Shown piece by piece: positions 1 to 12,200 of a stretch of DNA of 64,000 nucleotides. Position 1 is the first letter of the stretch, and each line of letters opens with the position of its first letter. A program made the translations under genes and the position numbers. A model generated the notes under the pieces. It was not told where the DNA came from, searched no databases, and was given only the letters and a program-made list of their open reading frames with translations. Source of the stretch: Pithys albifrons albifrons (taxonomy: Eukaryota > Chordata > Aves > Passeriformes > Thamnophilidae); contig NC_092462.1 in assembly GCF_047495875.1 (NCBI RefSeq), forward strand, positions 29,838,523 to 29,902,522, given 5' to 3'.

Positions 1-3000
1 TATAACCAGAAAAGCAGACTAATGCTGATAACCTAATTTTCATTAAGAAATGTGTCATGTAGTTCTTGGCTAAAGATCACACTGGACTTTGAAGTACAAC
101 TTGTAATTAAAAGAGGAGGACTGAGCCTTTAAAAAGTCTACTAATACTAATTCTCTGTGGATATATTTTTGCTAAATATTCTTCATCTGTATTCTTAAGG
201 TAAGTGATTTGCCAGCGTCCAGACATAAATCTCTGGCAGAGATGGTTTAGTAAATCTGACAGAAATCTGTGAGAGACTGAAAAATTTTCTATCCCACAAG
301 ACTAGCAGCCTATGGAGAAGGAAGGAGGTTTTGGTCTTGTTTCTGTCAGAAGGAAGGATTTCTTTTCTTTTTTTTTTTTTTAAGTTGTCTGTTGCCTTTC
401 TTCCCCTCAAAGCCACAGCTTGAAGGATTTACAGCACAAGTGCAGGGTTCAGCTCTGTGTCTTTACAGCATAAAGAGCGAGCATCTGAAGAGCACAAAGG
501 CAAGTTCTCGGATAAGTACTGGCTATAATATAACATGTGCTTTAGGCACATACTCTCAAGCAAAACAACCTCAGAAACAATAGAATAGAGCACAATTGTT
601 TCTAGATCCCTACATGTTAAAAACTGTTTTTTGATCATACTTTCAGCTTCACATACTCTTTATGCTGATTATGGTGCCCCAGCTCGTTCCTGCCCTCATG
701 CTGCTCCCTCTCCTGTGCCAGAGGAAGGATTTATGTGGTGGCAGGTGAACCAGACAAAAAAATGATCCATGTTAAAGTGAACCACAAAAAGGGGGGGCTT
801 AATTTTAATCTGGATCATGGAACTGATCTCTTTTATTAAACAGCTGCATAGATCAGAGAAGATGGAAATGTGGGGAGGGACAGAAAGGGTGGAGGAAGGC
901 AAGATTACTTCCTTTGATAGCAGTGCTGACCTGTGACATCTTACAGTACATGAGAAATGACAGACTATGAGTGGACTGACTTTTGGAGCACAGTGAATTA
1001 ACTTATTCTCAAAATTAGTGTCAGGCCCTTACAATGTATCATAGATAACCAAATTTGGTTTTAAAGAGGAAAAATAATTTTATTAAAAGGGCAGTGAACT
1101 TATTTTGGTTTGCTTTATAAATCAATAATTTATAATAGCCATAGGTAAGTCCTTTCAACTAAATCCTGCTATATAACTTCTTTTTAAACAAACTTTCTTT
1201 TATTTAAAGAGTTGTTTTGAAACAGGTAGATCAAGACATACCAGTTAAGATAGGTTATGCAATCTTTTTGTTTTCTGTTCATCAGAGCACAGCCACTTAA
1301 AGGTAATGTATTAATTTCCAATCTGTACACATATTTTTATGAGTTACCTGCCTACCAAGTGTCTAGATTTTAGCCATATAAATATAACATTTATCTTTCA
1401 TATACTAACCATTTTAGAATGGTGCAACATTGTAAATTGTGTGTTGAAGCAAAATATTTCAAAGAAGCTTGGGGACATCTTTGAACATTAAGGGATTAAT
1501 ATGGTTTATACTGTTTGGATGAAATATGGCTTAGGTAGGAGTAACCAAAGATTTTTCATAAGCATTTAAAGTATGTGGTTTTCCTTCCTTAGTATGAAGG
1601 TTTTAAGGTATGTATTGAGAAAATTCTGAAGTAGCTTTCTGAAGATTTAAAGCAAACTTTATTTTTTCCTATTGCTCACAGAAGATAAGGAAGAGTAAAG
1701 TATATAACATGACTTGGAAAATTCCCATATTCCTCTTCGTTCTTAAACAGGAGAAGTTTGTCTTCTAACACCTTTCCTGGAAATCAGATCTCTTGCTCAG
1801 AACCAAATGTATTAAAGATTTGTTTTACTGAGGTGATATCTAGATCACATCTAAGAAAAATCTGTGTTAAATGGGGTCATGTAATTTACAGCAAGCATTC
1901 TGGTTTGCTGACAATGGCTTGGGTGTTTGTAAATTAAACTATTTCTATCTTAGGGATTTTCTCTTTGTAGTACAACTGACTAGTAATTGAAGAGTGTAAT
2001 TAAATTCTTTGCATAAAGCAGACTTCTTTATGGACAAGGACTAATACACCTTTAAAATATGTAACATGAGAAAATGGCATAGAAATTTACAGTAAGAGAG
2101 CTCTTGTAAAAGCTGACTGCTTTAGCTGTGTAGACACACTTGGCCATTTTTGTGCAACAGCAAACATTTTTGTGACACTGCAGGCGTGCCCCCAGGTCAC
2201 AGAAAGCAGAAACTTTCTGGAATTTCTTTAGAAAGCCTAACCTTTCTGAGGAGTAAAACTGCTGACCAAAAGCGTGAGCATACATGTTGTATGTTTTCTA
2301 ACTACTTTCAATACAGAGTTAGCTGTGATTATTACTTGAACTTCAGTAGAGGTACTGCACAATTGCACTGATGGCACAACTTTCAAGACTGGTAAGTGCT
2401 GTTTGTTAAATCTTGTGTTACCTTTACTACTTGAAACTATCCTGTCAGTCACACGTGTTTGGTTCAAGTGTTATGCCTCTTTCTCTTACACCTGGACAAA
2501 GTATTTCTTAGTAGCAAAGAATGCCTTCAGAACAAAGAGAGTGAGTAGGAGAATTAGTGTGAGCTTGTGATAAGCCATCTTTACACTTCCATCTCTTCTA
2601 CTGTGTGATAGAACAGCTTATCAAATGATTAAGGCATAGGGATGTAAAAGGACAGCTATCCTGGATTCAATCTAATTATCACCGGAAAAATAATTATGGA
2701 GTGTTTTTAAAATGCTTAGAGCAGCAATAGGAAGAATTGAAATAGATTATATCAGCATCTATAACAAGCACTGCTTCAGAGGCTCACTCCTTAATGATCT
2801 GCTTACGGTGAGATATTTCACACAAAGGGCATCTCTCATCTGTGCGTTGGCTAATGGTTCTCGTGTTTCTGAGACCAAACAACGGAACCAGAAGTATCCT
2901 CTCAGTTTCTGCTGAAGTCCCTTTAGATAATTTTACCAAATTCCCAAGCTGGCTTCTGCTCTGCCATCCTAGACAGCAGCCAAATGTCACCCATCTCCAT

Positions 3001-3812
3001 GTCCAGGCTCTGCAGCAGCACATGGTGGCTGCTTCCTGAAGGAACTGTAAGAAGTACAGATCTAATGTTGAAAACACCTCTCCAAACAGCAACACACACA
3101 CTCAGACATCTGGGCAACAGGTTCTAGATTCAGACTATGAGGGGGATGACATTAGTAGTTCTGCTGAGCACCTCTACCACAGCATTTGCAATAAAGAATT
3201 ATGTGGACTCAATATTTCATCTTGCAATTCCAAAACCAATGAACAACAGCACGTGATGGAAATAGCAGCTTCCCCTGCTCTTTAAAGTTTAGATTTAGTT
3301 TCAACGTGTGCCAAGATGTTTTACAAGAAACAATGATTCTTCCAGTCTTCCTAAGTGGAGGAGTGAAGGAACCTCACTCATGTTAGATCAGTTTTATTTC
3401 TGACTGAATTTTTGGATGATAGTTTTATCCTGAGTTGGAAAATCTTAACTCTGGTATACCTAGGTGTGAGTTAGTTTGTGTGAGTCTAGTTAGTTAGAAA
3501 TCTCAGTAAATTATTCTTTGATTACTTAGAGTATTTGTAGAGAATGCTTCCTGAGCTCACAGACACCATCACTGCACTTGGTAAATTACATTAAACATTT
3601 ATTTAAATAAGCTGTTACCCTAAGAGGCCAGCATCTATTCCTATTCTGAGTCATTAGTGAAATCACAATCAGAACCCTGACACTCTAATTAATTTATCTG
3701 AAGCTATTAAAAAATAAAAAAGATATAGTAGCGTATTGAATGAAGCTTAACTATTCATCACAGCAGTCTATCACAGTTACAATGAGGTATTTAAAAATAA
3801 GAACTATACAGC
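1..3812. other. Unannotated AT-rich DNA upstream of the CpG island
   Basis: I see no gene, RNA gene or recognisable mobile element here. The open frames are all short (105 codons or fewer), overlap one another on both strands and show no protein family features. A T-run lies at about 369-381. If the CpG island further right is the promoter of the FHIP gene, this stretch is intergenic or belongs to a neighbour whose exons are outside the window. Confidence 0.6.
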
Positions 3813-4062
3813 ATCACAGAAAGGTTTGGGTTGCACAGGACCTTAAAGATGATCTAGTTCCAGCCCCTTGCCATGGGCAAGGCTACCACCCAGTAGACCA
3901 GGTTGCTCAAAGCCCCATCCAGCCTGGCCTTGAACACTTCCAGGGATGGAGCATTCCAGCTTCTCTGATCAACCTGTTGCAGTGCCTCAACATCTCTGAA
4001 TATGAAACTTTCTCCTAACATCTCATCTATATCTCTCTTCTTTTAGTTTAAAACTAACACCT
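3813..4062 (-). mobile_element. CR1 LINE 3'-end fragment (copy A)
   Basis: Read on the + strand, the text runs from a tcacagaaaggtttgggttg start through 'gatctagttccagcccct', 'ccatccagcctggccttgaa' and 'cttccagggatgg'. This is the reverse complement of the familiar 3' part of avian CR1 elements, so the LINE is on the - strand with its 3' terminus near 3813. It is 5' truncated, as nearly all CR1 copies are, and clearly diverged. The right edge abuts a second CR1 piece and is approximate. Confidence 0.85.
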
Positions 4063-4545
4063 CTGGCAAGGCTGGGTCACCTAGAGCAGGTGACAGAGGA
4101 ACACATCTAAGTGGGGTTTCAATGTCTCCAGAGAGGGAGACTCCATGACCTCCCTGGGCAGCCTGTTCCAGTACTGTGCCGTGCTCAGTGTACAAAAGTT
4201 CTTCACGGGACAGTGGAACTTCTCATGTTTTAGTTTATGGCCATCATCCTTGTCCTGTGGCTGGGCACCACTGGAAAGAGTCTGGTACCATCCTCTGGGC
4301 ACCCACCTTTGAGATACTTACATGCATTAATGAGATTCCCTCTCAGTCTTCTCTTCCCTTAACAGGCCCAGCTCCTGCAGTCTCTCCTCATAGAAGAGAC
4401 GCTCCCAAGTGTTGGAAAGCGACAATATGGTGTCCCCAGAGCCTTCTCCTCTCCATGCTGAACATCCTCAGCTCTCTCGTCTGCCTTCAGAGGAGTGGTG
4501 CTTTCAGCCCACTGATCACCTTGCAGCTTGTATCACCTTGCAGCT
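4063..4545 (-). mobile_element. CR1 LINE fragment (copy B), abutting copy A
   Basis: Phrases such as 'gtctccagagagggagactc', 'cctgggcagcctgttccagt' and 'ggctgggcaccactgg' are reverse-complement CR1 3'-region sequence of a different subtype from copy A. The terminal 3' repeat of this copy is missing where copy A begins. That suggests either insertion of A into B with loss of one side, or two independent truncated insertions. A short tandem duplication (period 17, about 4516-4552, core caccttgcagcttgtat) follows the right edge. Confidence 0.8.
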
Positions 4546-5228
4546 TGTATCATTAGAGAATTATCTGTAATTCTCATTGGTAAGATCGAGCTAGATTTAA
4601 AACGGTACTTGTGGTTTGCCGGTTTCCCACGTAGGGACAAATAGATGGCAGGAAACTCAGTTACCGGGTCACCTGTTCTAAAGCCGGGGCCTCTGCACCG
4701 CAGGGTCTCCGGGAAGGGCCCTCGGCGGCAAGAGGGCCGCCCGGCAGGGCCTGCCTCGGCCCGGGCTGCTCCCGCCGCTGCGACCCACGGCCCGGCCGCG
4801 CCCACACTAACCCCGCGGCCGGGGCCGAGCGGGGCCCGGCTGGGAGGGCGCGGGGCAGGGTGCCCCCCCGAGGGGCAAGGTGGCCGCCCGAGGGGCCGGA
4901 ACCCGCGGGGCGGCCCGGCCGGCCTGAGGGCGCTGCCGCCCCAGGCAGTAACGGCGGCCCCGCCGTCCCGCAGCGGGCTGCATTTACCTGGGTGGCCACC
5001 TCCCTCTCTCCTTTCCCCCGCCTCCTTCCTTCCTTCCCTCAGTCCCTGCTTCCCGGAGCCGGTCGTTTCGGCGGACAGGGAGTGGCGCCCGCCTCACCCC
5101 TCCCCGCCCCGGGGAAACTTTGGGCCGCCGCCGCCGCCCGCGCCAGGTAGGGCAGGTCCGGCCGGGCGGGCGCCGTACGGTGCCGTGCCCGAGTTTCGGA
5201 GGTGTTGCCGCCGCTCGGCCCCGTCGGC

Positions 5229-5246
5229 GGGGCGGGACGGGGCGGG
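5229..5246 (+). promoter_or_regulatory. GC-box pair and G-quadruplex motif
   Basis: Four G-runs (GGGG 5229-5232, GGG 5234-5236, GGGG 5239-5242, GGG 5244-5246) are separated by one or two bases. This satisfies the canonical intramolecular G-quadruplex pattern and also contains two overlapping Sp1-type GC boxes. It lies in the core of the CpG island, just downstream of the first candidate splice donor and upstream of the second. Confidence 0.6.
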
Positions 5247-5810
5247 TTTCGGGACGGTGTCCCGCGGCCGAGCAGCTGCCGTCTGCCGCAGGGCGCCGCG
5301 GGCTGGGGGCAGTATATAGGTCACTGCAAGTAATGCCCGCCTAATCCCCTTTATCTTTTTGGCTCGGCTTTGCCGCTGCCGGCTTGTAGGGCGACCCTGG
5401 ACAGCGTTGGTCGCAAACTTCTGGGAGAGGACCCAGGCTTCGCGCAGGGCTGTGAGTGCCGAGGTGAGAGCGTGGGATGCTTGCGTTTATTTGCAGGAAG
5501 GCTTTTTCCTGACAAGTGTGACGCCTTACGGAGTGCGAGGTGTTGCTGCGTGGGTCTGTCACCCCCGCGACCCTGTGCTGGGGTGGTCCGTTCGGGTCCG
5601 GGCCGCTGTTCCAACAGCATAATAACACTGATTGTTTCTCGTTGCGTCATTCACCGAATAACCGAAGGCTGTTTGCTTTTAATGCAAAAAAGCCGAGGTG
5701 TCGGCAGCTTCAGGGCGCTGGTGGTTGGAGGAGGCAAAGCGCTCTGAAGAAGTGATTGTTGCGCTGCCTTCACCGATCTTTGAGGAACTGTCGCACGGTC
5801 ACGTGCACCG

Positions 5811-6170
5811 CGCTGTCCCCGCCGCGGCGGTGGCACCTCGGCAGGGCTGGAGCTGCCCGTGCGGACAGGGAGGCACTGCCGGCCCTGTCCTCGCCGCGGC
5901 GGTGGCACCTCGGCAGGGCTGGAGCTGCCCGTGCGGACAGGGAGGCACTGCCGGCCCTGTCGCCGCGGCGGTGGCACCTCGGCAGGGCTGGAGCTGCCCG
6001 TGCGGACAGGGAGGCACTGCCGGCCCTGTCCTCGCCGCGGCGGTGGCACCTCGGCAGGGCTGGAGCTGCCCGTGTGGACAGGGAGGCACTGCCGGCCCTG
6101 TCCCCGCCGCGGCGGTGGCACCTCGTCAGGGCTGGAGCTGCCCGTGCGGACAGGGGGGCAGTGCCCGCAG
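5811..6170 (+). repeat. GC-rich minisatellite, five units of 72/69 bp
   Basis: The block beginning gccgcggcggtggcacctcg recurs at 5821, 5893, 5962, 6034 and 6106, giving spacings of 72, 69, 72 and 72. The 69-bp spacing comes from a clean 3-base loss. Units are nearly identical; the differences include CpG changes (for example gtgcgg to gtgtgg in unit 4). Because every unit length is a multiple of three and stops are absent, long open frames run through it on both strands. These are by-products of the repeat rather than genes. It sits at the downstream edge of the CpG island and is a good candidate length-polymorphic locus. Confidence 0.95.
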
Positions 6171-6220
6171 CACCCGCCGCCTGCCCGGGGTTGTGCCCAC
6201 CGCCAGCCTGACGGTGTGCG

Positions 6221-8696
6221 GGTTTGCCAGGCTGGCGTGTATGCTTTCCTGTAACCGAGAAATGCTACGGCACACTTGATAGCCTTTGGAGATTTGTATT
6301 TCAGTCCGATTTTCTTCTCTTTCCTGGGGTGTAGGATTGATTTTCTGAGTAGCATTAACACAACTCATACGATGATGATAAAAGAAAAAATACATGGAAA
6401 TTAGTGTATTATTTTATATGCCACGTTACTACTTCTGATTGAGTTGAAAGAGACTTCAGAATCTGCGAGTGCCTTCTCTCTCTGCCTAGGTATTTTCTGT
6501 TGATCAGTGTGAAACTGATGATGTGCAAGGGTTTATAGTTGTATTTTCCTTCTGTATAGCAGTGTTTTTATTCTTCCTCATCACGGTAGGAAGGATTCAG
6601 GGCCTCATCTTGTAAGTGGGAAAATATGATAATTTTTGTTTTCATTTCCAAAAAAGAAGAGAGCATGATAATGAACTGTCCATTCAAAGAGATTTCTCAC
6701 ACACCAATGAGGTAGTAGTGTTAGATTGTGCAGTACAGACCTATGTTTCTGGCCTGTGTTGGTTTTATGTTACAATTTCTGGATGTAAACCTTTTAGAAA
6801 AATTGTTGTTTGGAAGGATTTGTAATACCTGATGGAGTATTAGGCTTTTCACATTACTTGTGCTGCCTTACTTCTGCTGGACTGTGTATAAGAGTCCACC
6901 TGATCTGAAACTAATCTAAGAATTAGAACCTAATACTGTAATTCATTCCTTCCTCTCTGCCTCTGCTTTAATGAACATGGAAAGTCAAAGGGAAAGACAG
7001 AGAAGTTTATGATCTACTTTATGAGGTGTAAACAGTTGCAAAGGACAGGATTGTACCTGTGAGATAGTGACATGATGATGACCTGGAACATCCAGATGCC
7101 TTTTCCTCTTAGCTGTCTCAATCAAGACAAATGTTTACAATTGACTTCTAACAGCTGTTTCAGTCAATTTATTGGGCCATGGTGATTAACTACATGTGCT
7201 TTGAAAAAGAAGTGAATCCTATTAGAATGATGAAAAACCTGTGGCCAAAGCTCACGGAAGAAACTTAACCTTACATACTTTTTAATTTTTTTTTTAACTT
7301 TCCTGTGTCTAAACTATATGGTGGTGAAGGTAAAAGTTGGATTATCATCGTAAGGGTTGTTTTGGTTTTGGACTGTTTTTTTGTTTGTTTGCAGTTTTTT
7401 GGTTGGTTTATTTAGGGGGTGAGGTTTGGTTTTTTCCTAAATAGTATTCAAACCTTCATAGAATCTGAAACCAAGAGAACCGAAACTGGAGAAACTGCTG
7501 CTCATATGGTTTTATTTGATCCTTACATGAAGCTGAGTTTTAGAAATTATTATAGATATATTTTAGATTATACTAATACATTGATGCCTGTTAAGTCTTC
7601 AGATTTACAGACTCTCATCTGAAGTACCATCTGAAGCATCAGTGTCTCTATTAAACTGTTCATTGAAGGGTTATCAAGATTACTTTGATGTATATAATTT
7701 TAAGACTTTTTTTAAAGGACTTACAAATCCTGCTGTTCCTCCTTTGCATGTCTTTATTTATTAGTATACAAATGCTTCTTTTTGATGCTTGCAGAAGGTT
7801 TCATTGCAAAGGATTTTCAAATTTTAATTAGTCTTATGGAAATCTTTTTTACTTCTTTAATGTTTTAGTTGCATACTTGACTTTTTAAAAATATAGGTCT
7901 TCACATCCTCATTTAATGTTATTGTGACTAGTAGTTTCTCCTCAAATGTGAGAGAGATGTTTTCTCTCTCTCCCCTCTGGGGCATATTTAGTGTAGTTGG
8001 TATGTTTGCCATGTTTGTTACGTACTGCTGAGAACAAGGCTTTTTAGACCCCTTGTTCCAGTCGTCACTTTTGGTGGCAGTTTCGTAACTATGTTTTGGG
8101 TTACAGACACTTAAACTCTAAGACTCTTCTACTCAAACATTCTGACTTGCCATTGTTACCTTACTTGTGGTCGCCTCTCAGCCTAATGGGATAGGTCAGT
8201 CTTACACTAAATAACTGCAACCCTCCCACCAAAAAAATCATATATACTCTATCCCCATCAGAATAAGCCCACAGGAAAGGGCATCAAGGAAGGCTGTTGA
8301 CAAAATAGTGCTTTCTGTGTCCTGCTTTTGGGTGTGTTTCAGGTAATGTAGTACACAACAGCAGATGACTATGTTTTAGGTAGGTTATGCAGTTTAGCAT
8401 ACTTTAGGTATGCTATGATAGTGCTGAGTAAAGACAGGCAACCTTAGAGTGCTTCCAGGTGGGGCTCCAAAGGCCTGCACTGGTTAAAAGTTGGGGTATG
8501 AGTGACCTGGAAATTCTGAATGTTTTTTCAGTACTTTTTGCAGTACTAGCTGTTCAGTACGAGTTTCTGTTCCTTTAAAAACTCATGCAAACAGCTTCCA
8601 AGAAGTGGTGCCTTTTCCTGATCCTAATTAATTAATTTGTAAAGTAGAGCTAGGACTTCACTGTATCACAGGTTGCAGGTCAGCTAGACCTGGATC
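6221..8696. other. Non-coding, putative first-intron DNA
   Basis: CpG density drops back to background immediately after the minisatellite. I see no coding exon, RNA gene or repeat family I can name. T- and GT-rich low-complexity runs occur near 7285-7440. Confidence 0.5.
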
Positions 8697-9215
8697 AAGT
8701 TGGTGAGGCCACATCTTGAGTATTGTATCCAGTTCTGGGACTCTCACTGAAAGAAAGAGGTTGAGGTGCTGGAGCAAGTCCGGGGAATGGCAACAAAGCT
8801 CGTGAAAGGTTTAAAGAGAGTAAGTCATATGAGGAATTTGTGAGAGAGCTGGAGTTGTTGAGCATGGAGAAGAGGAGGCTCAGGGAGACCTTACTGCCCT
8901 GTACAGCTACCTGAAAGGAGGTTGTGATGAGATGAGAGTTGACCTCTTCTCCCCACTAGTGACAGGATGAGAGGACATAGCCTCAAGCTCCAAGGAGAGA
9001 TTCGGGTTGGATGGACATCAGGAAGAATTTCTTAATTGAAGGGGTAGTTAAACATTGGAACAGACGTCCCAGGGAGGTGGTGGAGTTACCATCCCTGTGA
9101 ATGTTCAAGAAAGGATTGGATGTGGCACTTAGTGCTCAAGTTCAGTTGACATGGTGGTCAGGTTGGACTCAATGGTCTTGGAGGTCTTTTCCAACCTTAA
9201 TGATTCTGTGATTCT
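8697..9215 (+). mobile_element. CR1 LINE 3'-end fragment
   Basis: The + strand shows characteristic CR1 3'-region text: 'gaggccacatcttgagtatt', 'agaagaggaggctcaggg', 'ctacctgaaaggaggttgt', 'agggaggtggtggagt', then 'ggtcttttccaaccttaatg' and the terminal 'attctgtgattct' octamer-like repeat at about 9201-9215. The element is 5' truncated near 8697 and lies on the + strand. Its 3' end is intact and its body is full of small changes. Confidence 0.92.
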
Positions 9216-12200
9216 AATGTATTGAAGTAACAGTTTGGAAGGCACTTGTGAATGCGCAGAGCAATAAGTGGTTCTGGCATAATTACTCTGGTGTAATAGA
9301 TGTATACACACACCTGCATATTTTAAAGTGTCAGCTTAACTGTGAGGGTGCTGTGATGGTAGCAAAGCAATCACCATCTGAAGTTATTGTTATAAAGACT
9401 GAGGAGCTTTTGGGGACGCATCTTGCCTTACTTTCTGTCTTAGGCATTGATTCTAAGACTTCCTATTATTATAGGTAGGTATCTTTCAATCAATGACTCA
9501 CTGATTGCACGGTGCAAATGTTCTCCATGTGGTCAGTTCTTGTCAAAATTGGTCCTGAAGGGCATGTCCTGGTGAGGCAATTCCATGTGGAATGGGACAG
9601 AGCAGGGAAGTTAAGAGCTGGTGACAGTTGTCATAGAGGCTCAAGACATGTGAAGACACTGTCTAAGAATGTGTTGCCTCTGATATTTCATGGGATCACT
9701 TTTAATTAACTGAGGAAAGTTTTCAAACATGACACAAGTATAGCTATCTGCATGCAGGAAGCCCAAGATGTTCTTGGGGCTTTGTTTCGTGTTACCTCTG
9801 AACTAAATGTAGCACCTTTTCCTAGCAGTTGGAAAATTTGCCGTGAAATTAATTCTGTTCCAAACTGTGCTGGCTTCCAATGGATAGTGAGTTATTGGAA
9901 AATCAATTACTTCGTTTTCTTTTTTTCCCTGGGAAAAAAAGATAAAGTCAAATTGTGATGTAATACTGAACTGCCTACACATGTGGTAGTGTTAGACCAC
10001 GACAGTTAATTCTGGTCTAATCATAAGTACCATGGTAGGAGACATGTCATCTGCTTTTGTCTGGGGACATACATAGCTAGAGAAGTGTTAAAATATTAGG
10101 CAAATCCTTACAATGTAGTTTTTGCCATTTAACTGTAGAAGCATAGTCAAATATAGTCGTCTCCCCTTGTACCTCTACCGTAGTCTCCAGACAGTATAAC
10201 AGACACAGTTTTGTTTATTCAAATATTTGCATGCCTTAGAAGAACTTGTCCATTGTGATGAAAAAAACGCCAAAGGACAGAAAAGCTGTGTGATACTAAA
10301 ACATGTGCTAGGTTCTTTACATCAATTACTGCATTAATGACTGCTACTGAAAGACAATTGTGCCCATTATCCTTCTAGGTAATTTTTGCAAGTTTCCTGC
10401 ATTGTATATTGGTAGAGGGTAGGATTTATTTCTGTGAAAATTTTTATATAAAGAGATCTAAGGCAGTGACTATTCTAGCAATAGTTTAGTTTGCCTGATG
10501 AACTGATCAAGTGATGCCAATGAAAGAGCTCCCAGTTAGAACGATTTCCTAGTGAATGTGAAAATAGTAATAGCAAGATGTATATGCCAGTAAACTTCTG
10601 AATTGTGACTTAAATTTAACGATTCGCTCTTTTTATTGCACTCTGCAGCCAGCTGAAGAGTTGGACTCCTGGAGAATTAATCCCATTTGCATTCACAAAA
10701 TCTTTTATAAAACCTCAGATTCTCCTGAGCAGGAGAGAAGAGAATTTCATATTTTTGAGTTTAGTTTTATTAACGATTAGCGGTTAATACAGTTGCGATA
10801 AATAAACTATTTTGAGATGTTTGGGTTTTTGACACACAAGCCAAAGAGCTATGAATGAAAAGTTGCTGTTGTGCAGCCAAGTCCAAAGAGCAGCTTGAGT
10901 TTTTACTGAGTTGTGTTAACTCATTTTGTTGTGGCAGGCTCCTGCCCTAATGCAACAGACCTAAAGAGGGATGACTCGGCTGCTGCTTCATCACTGGACT
11001 GGCGTTACATCAAGAGCAGTGTTTCTGTAAACATGTGTATCTTAAAACACTTAAGGGAAGAAGGAGCTTGAGTAGGGAGGTGTGCCCTTTTTTAATTACA
11101 AGTTGAAGGTGAGACATCTGTGGCTTTTTACATTGGACCGATGGGGTTTATTAAACAGAGCTGTGCTGTTCACTCCTTGCACTCTTATGCTTTGCTTGTG
11201 CCATAAATATATTTTAGTTCGGTGTTACAAATTCAGTATCCCTATAAGAAAACCTATGGGAGACAAAAATTTTATCTCTCCTTTTGAGGAGCTCCTTTGG
11301 TTTTCAGTACTGAACTTTGCAAGAAGTGCACGTTCCCAACCACAGCAAGACATGGATTCATTTTGGAAGTGAGGGCTCTTCTCTCTGTGAGTGATTTAGA
11401 ATTATCTAACTTCTGGGTTCTCTCTCTTGTCTACCTGACCAAGGTACAGTGATGACAGGTGCTATAAAGCCTAAAATTTTACTGCAAACCATTAACATCT
11501 TCAGGAAGGTGTGTGTTGCCTTTTTTTTTTTTTTTTTTGTCAGGTGGTGTTCTCAAACCACCCACATTTCCTTGGAGTATTTTTTGTGTGGATTTGGAAT
11601 ATCAGTCATGTTGGGGCTCTGAGTTTCAAGCAAGTAGTGGGTTTAGCTACTTTGTTACTTTGAGGTGGTCTTCCTTAGTGTTTTAGTTGTTGCTGTTTGT
11701 TTTGTTTGTTTGTTTTTCCTTTGAATTGGCCACTTTTCCATTCAGTATAGGGAAGCATAGAACACATAGTCAGCAGTAGGCTCGCAGGACAATTTTCTTT
11801 CTGAATTGCTGACTTGCATTAAGATTAATTTTGCTTGCCTGTGTGGAGTGGTTTCAGGTAAACAATTAGGAAGTCCTTTATCAGCTGCTTGAAACATATT
11901 CATAGGATGAGAGGCATGTGAAGTGGAAGTTTGAATGAAGGAAAAGCTTGGAAGGCAGAAACTGTTTTGCCCTCGTAGTGATTCTGTTCTTAATGTTTTG
12001 GTCCCAGCAGTGTGAACACCAGGAAACATTACTTTGAACTGCCTGCCAGATAACGCAGAGGCTTTTCTATCTGTCAGTGGTTGCATCTGCTTTCAGCATG
12101 TTTCACTGGCGTGATTTTTGCAGTGGTGATATTTGCCACCACCAGCACAGTACTTATGGGTTCCTTACACTAGTGTTGATACAGCAGAACACACGGTAAT

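Larger units (their letters stand above)
4640..6220. promoter_or_regulatory. CpG island, candidate promoter of the FHIP1A-like gene
   Basis: From about 4640 to 5640 the sequence changes sharply from AT-rich to very GC-rich with dense CpG, and a GC-rich minisatellite continues this to about 6170. No other CpG island occurs in the window. GC boxes (ggggcggg type) cluster at 5229-5246. A TATATA sits at 5313-5318, but CpG-island promoters normally lack a used TATA box. Two strong GT donor candidates follow: cgccag|gtaggg (exon end 5146) and gccgag|gtgaga (exon end 5463). Both fit a non-coding first exon on the + strand. The link to the gene starting at 57.7 kb is inference: the coding gene has a spliced 5' leader, so its transcription start must lie upstream. 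A bidirectional promoter is possible. The transcription start cannot be placed from sequence alone. Confidence 0.75.

Noticed and set aside
5313..5318. TATATA in the CpG island as the core promoter element
   Set aside because: Single weak match in an island-type promoter, where TATA boxes are usually not used; no matching initiator or start evidence.
4645..5319. 224-codon + strand open frame in the CpG island
   Set aside because: GC-rich DNA lacks stop codons by composition. The product is Pro/Ala/Arg/Gly-rich without domains, and other frames and the opposite strand are also open.
5651..6361. 236-codon open frame on the - strand, and 193- and 151-codon frames on the + strand, over the CpG island edge
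   Set aside because: They exist because the 72-bp minisatellite has a unit divisible by three and no stops; the products are repetitive and match no family I know.
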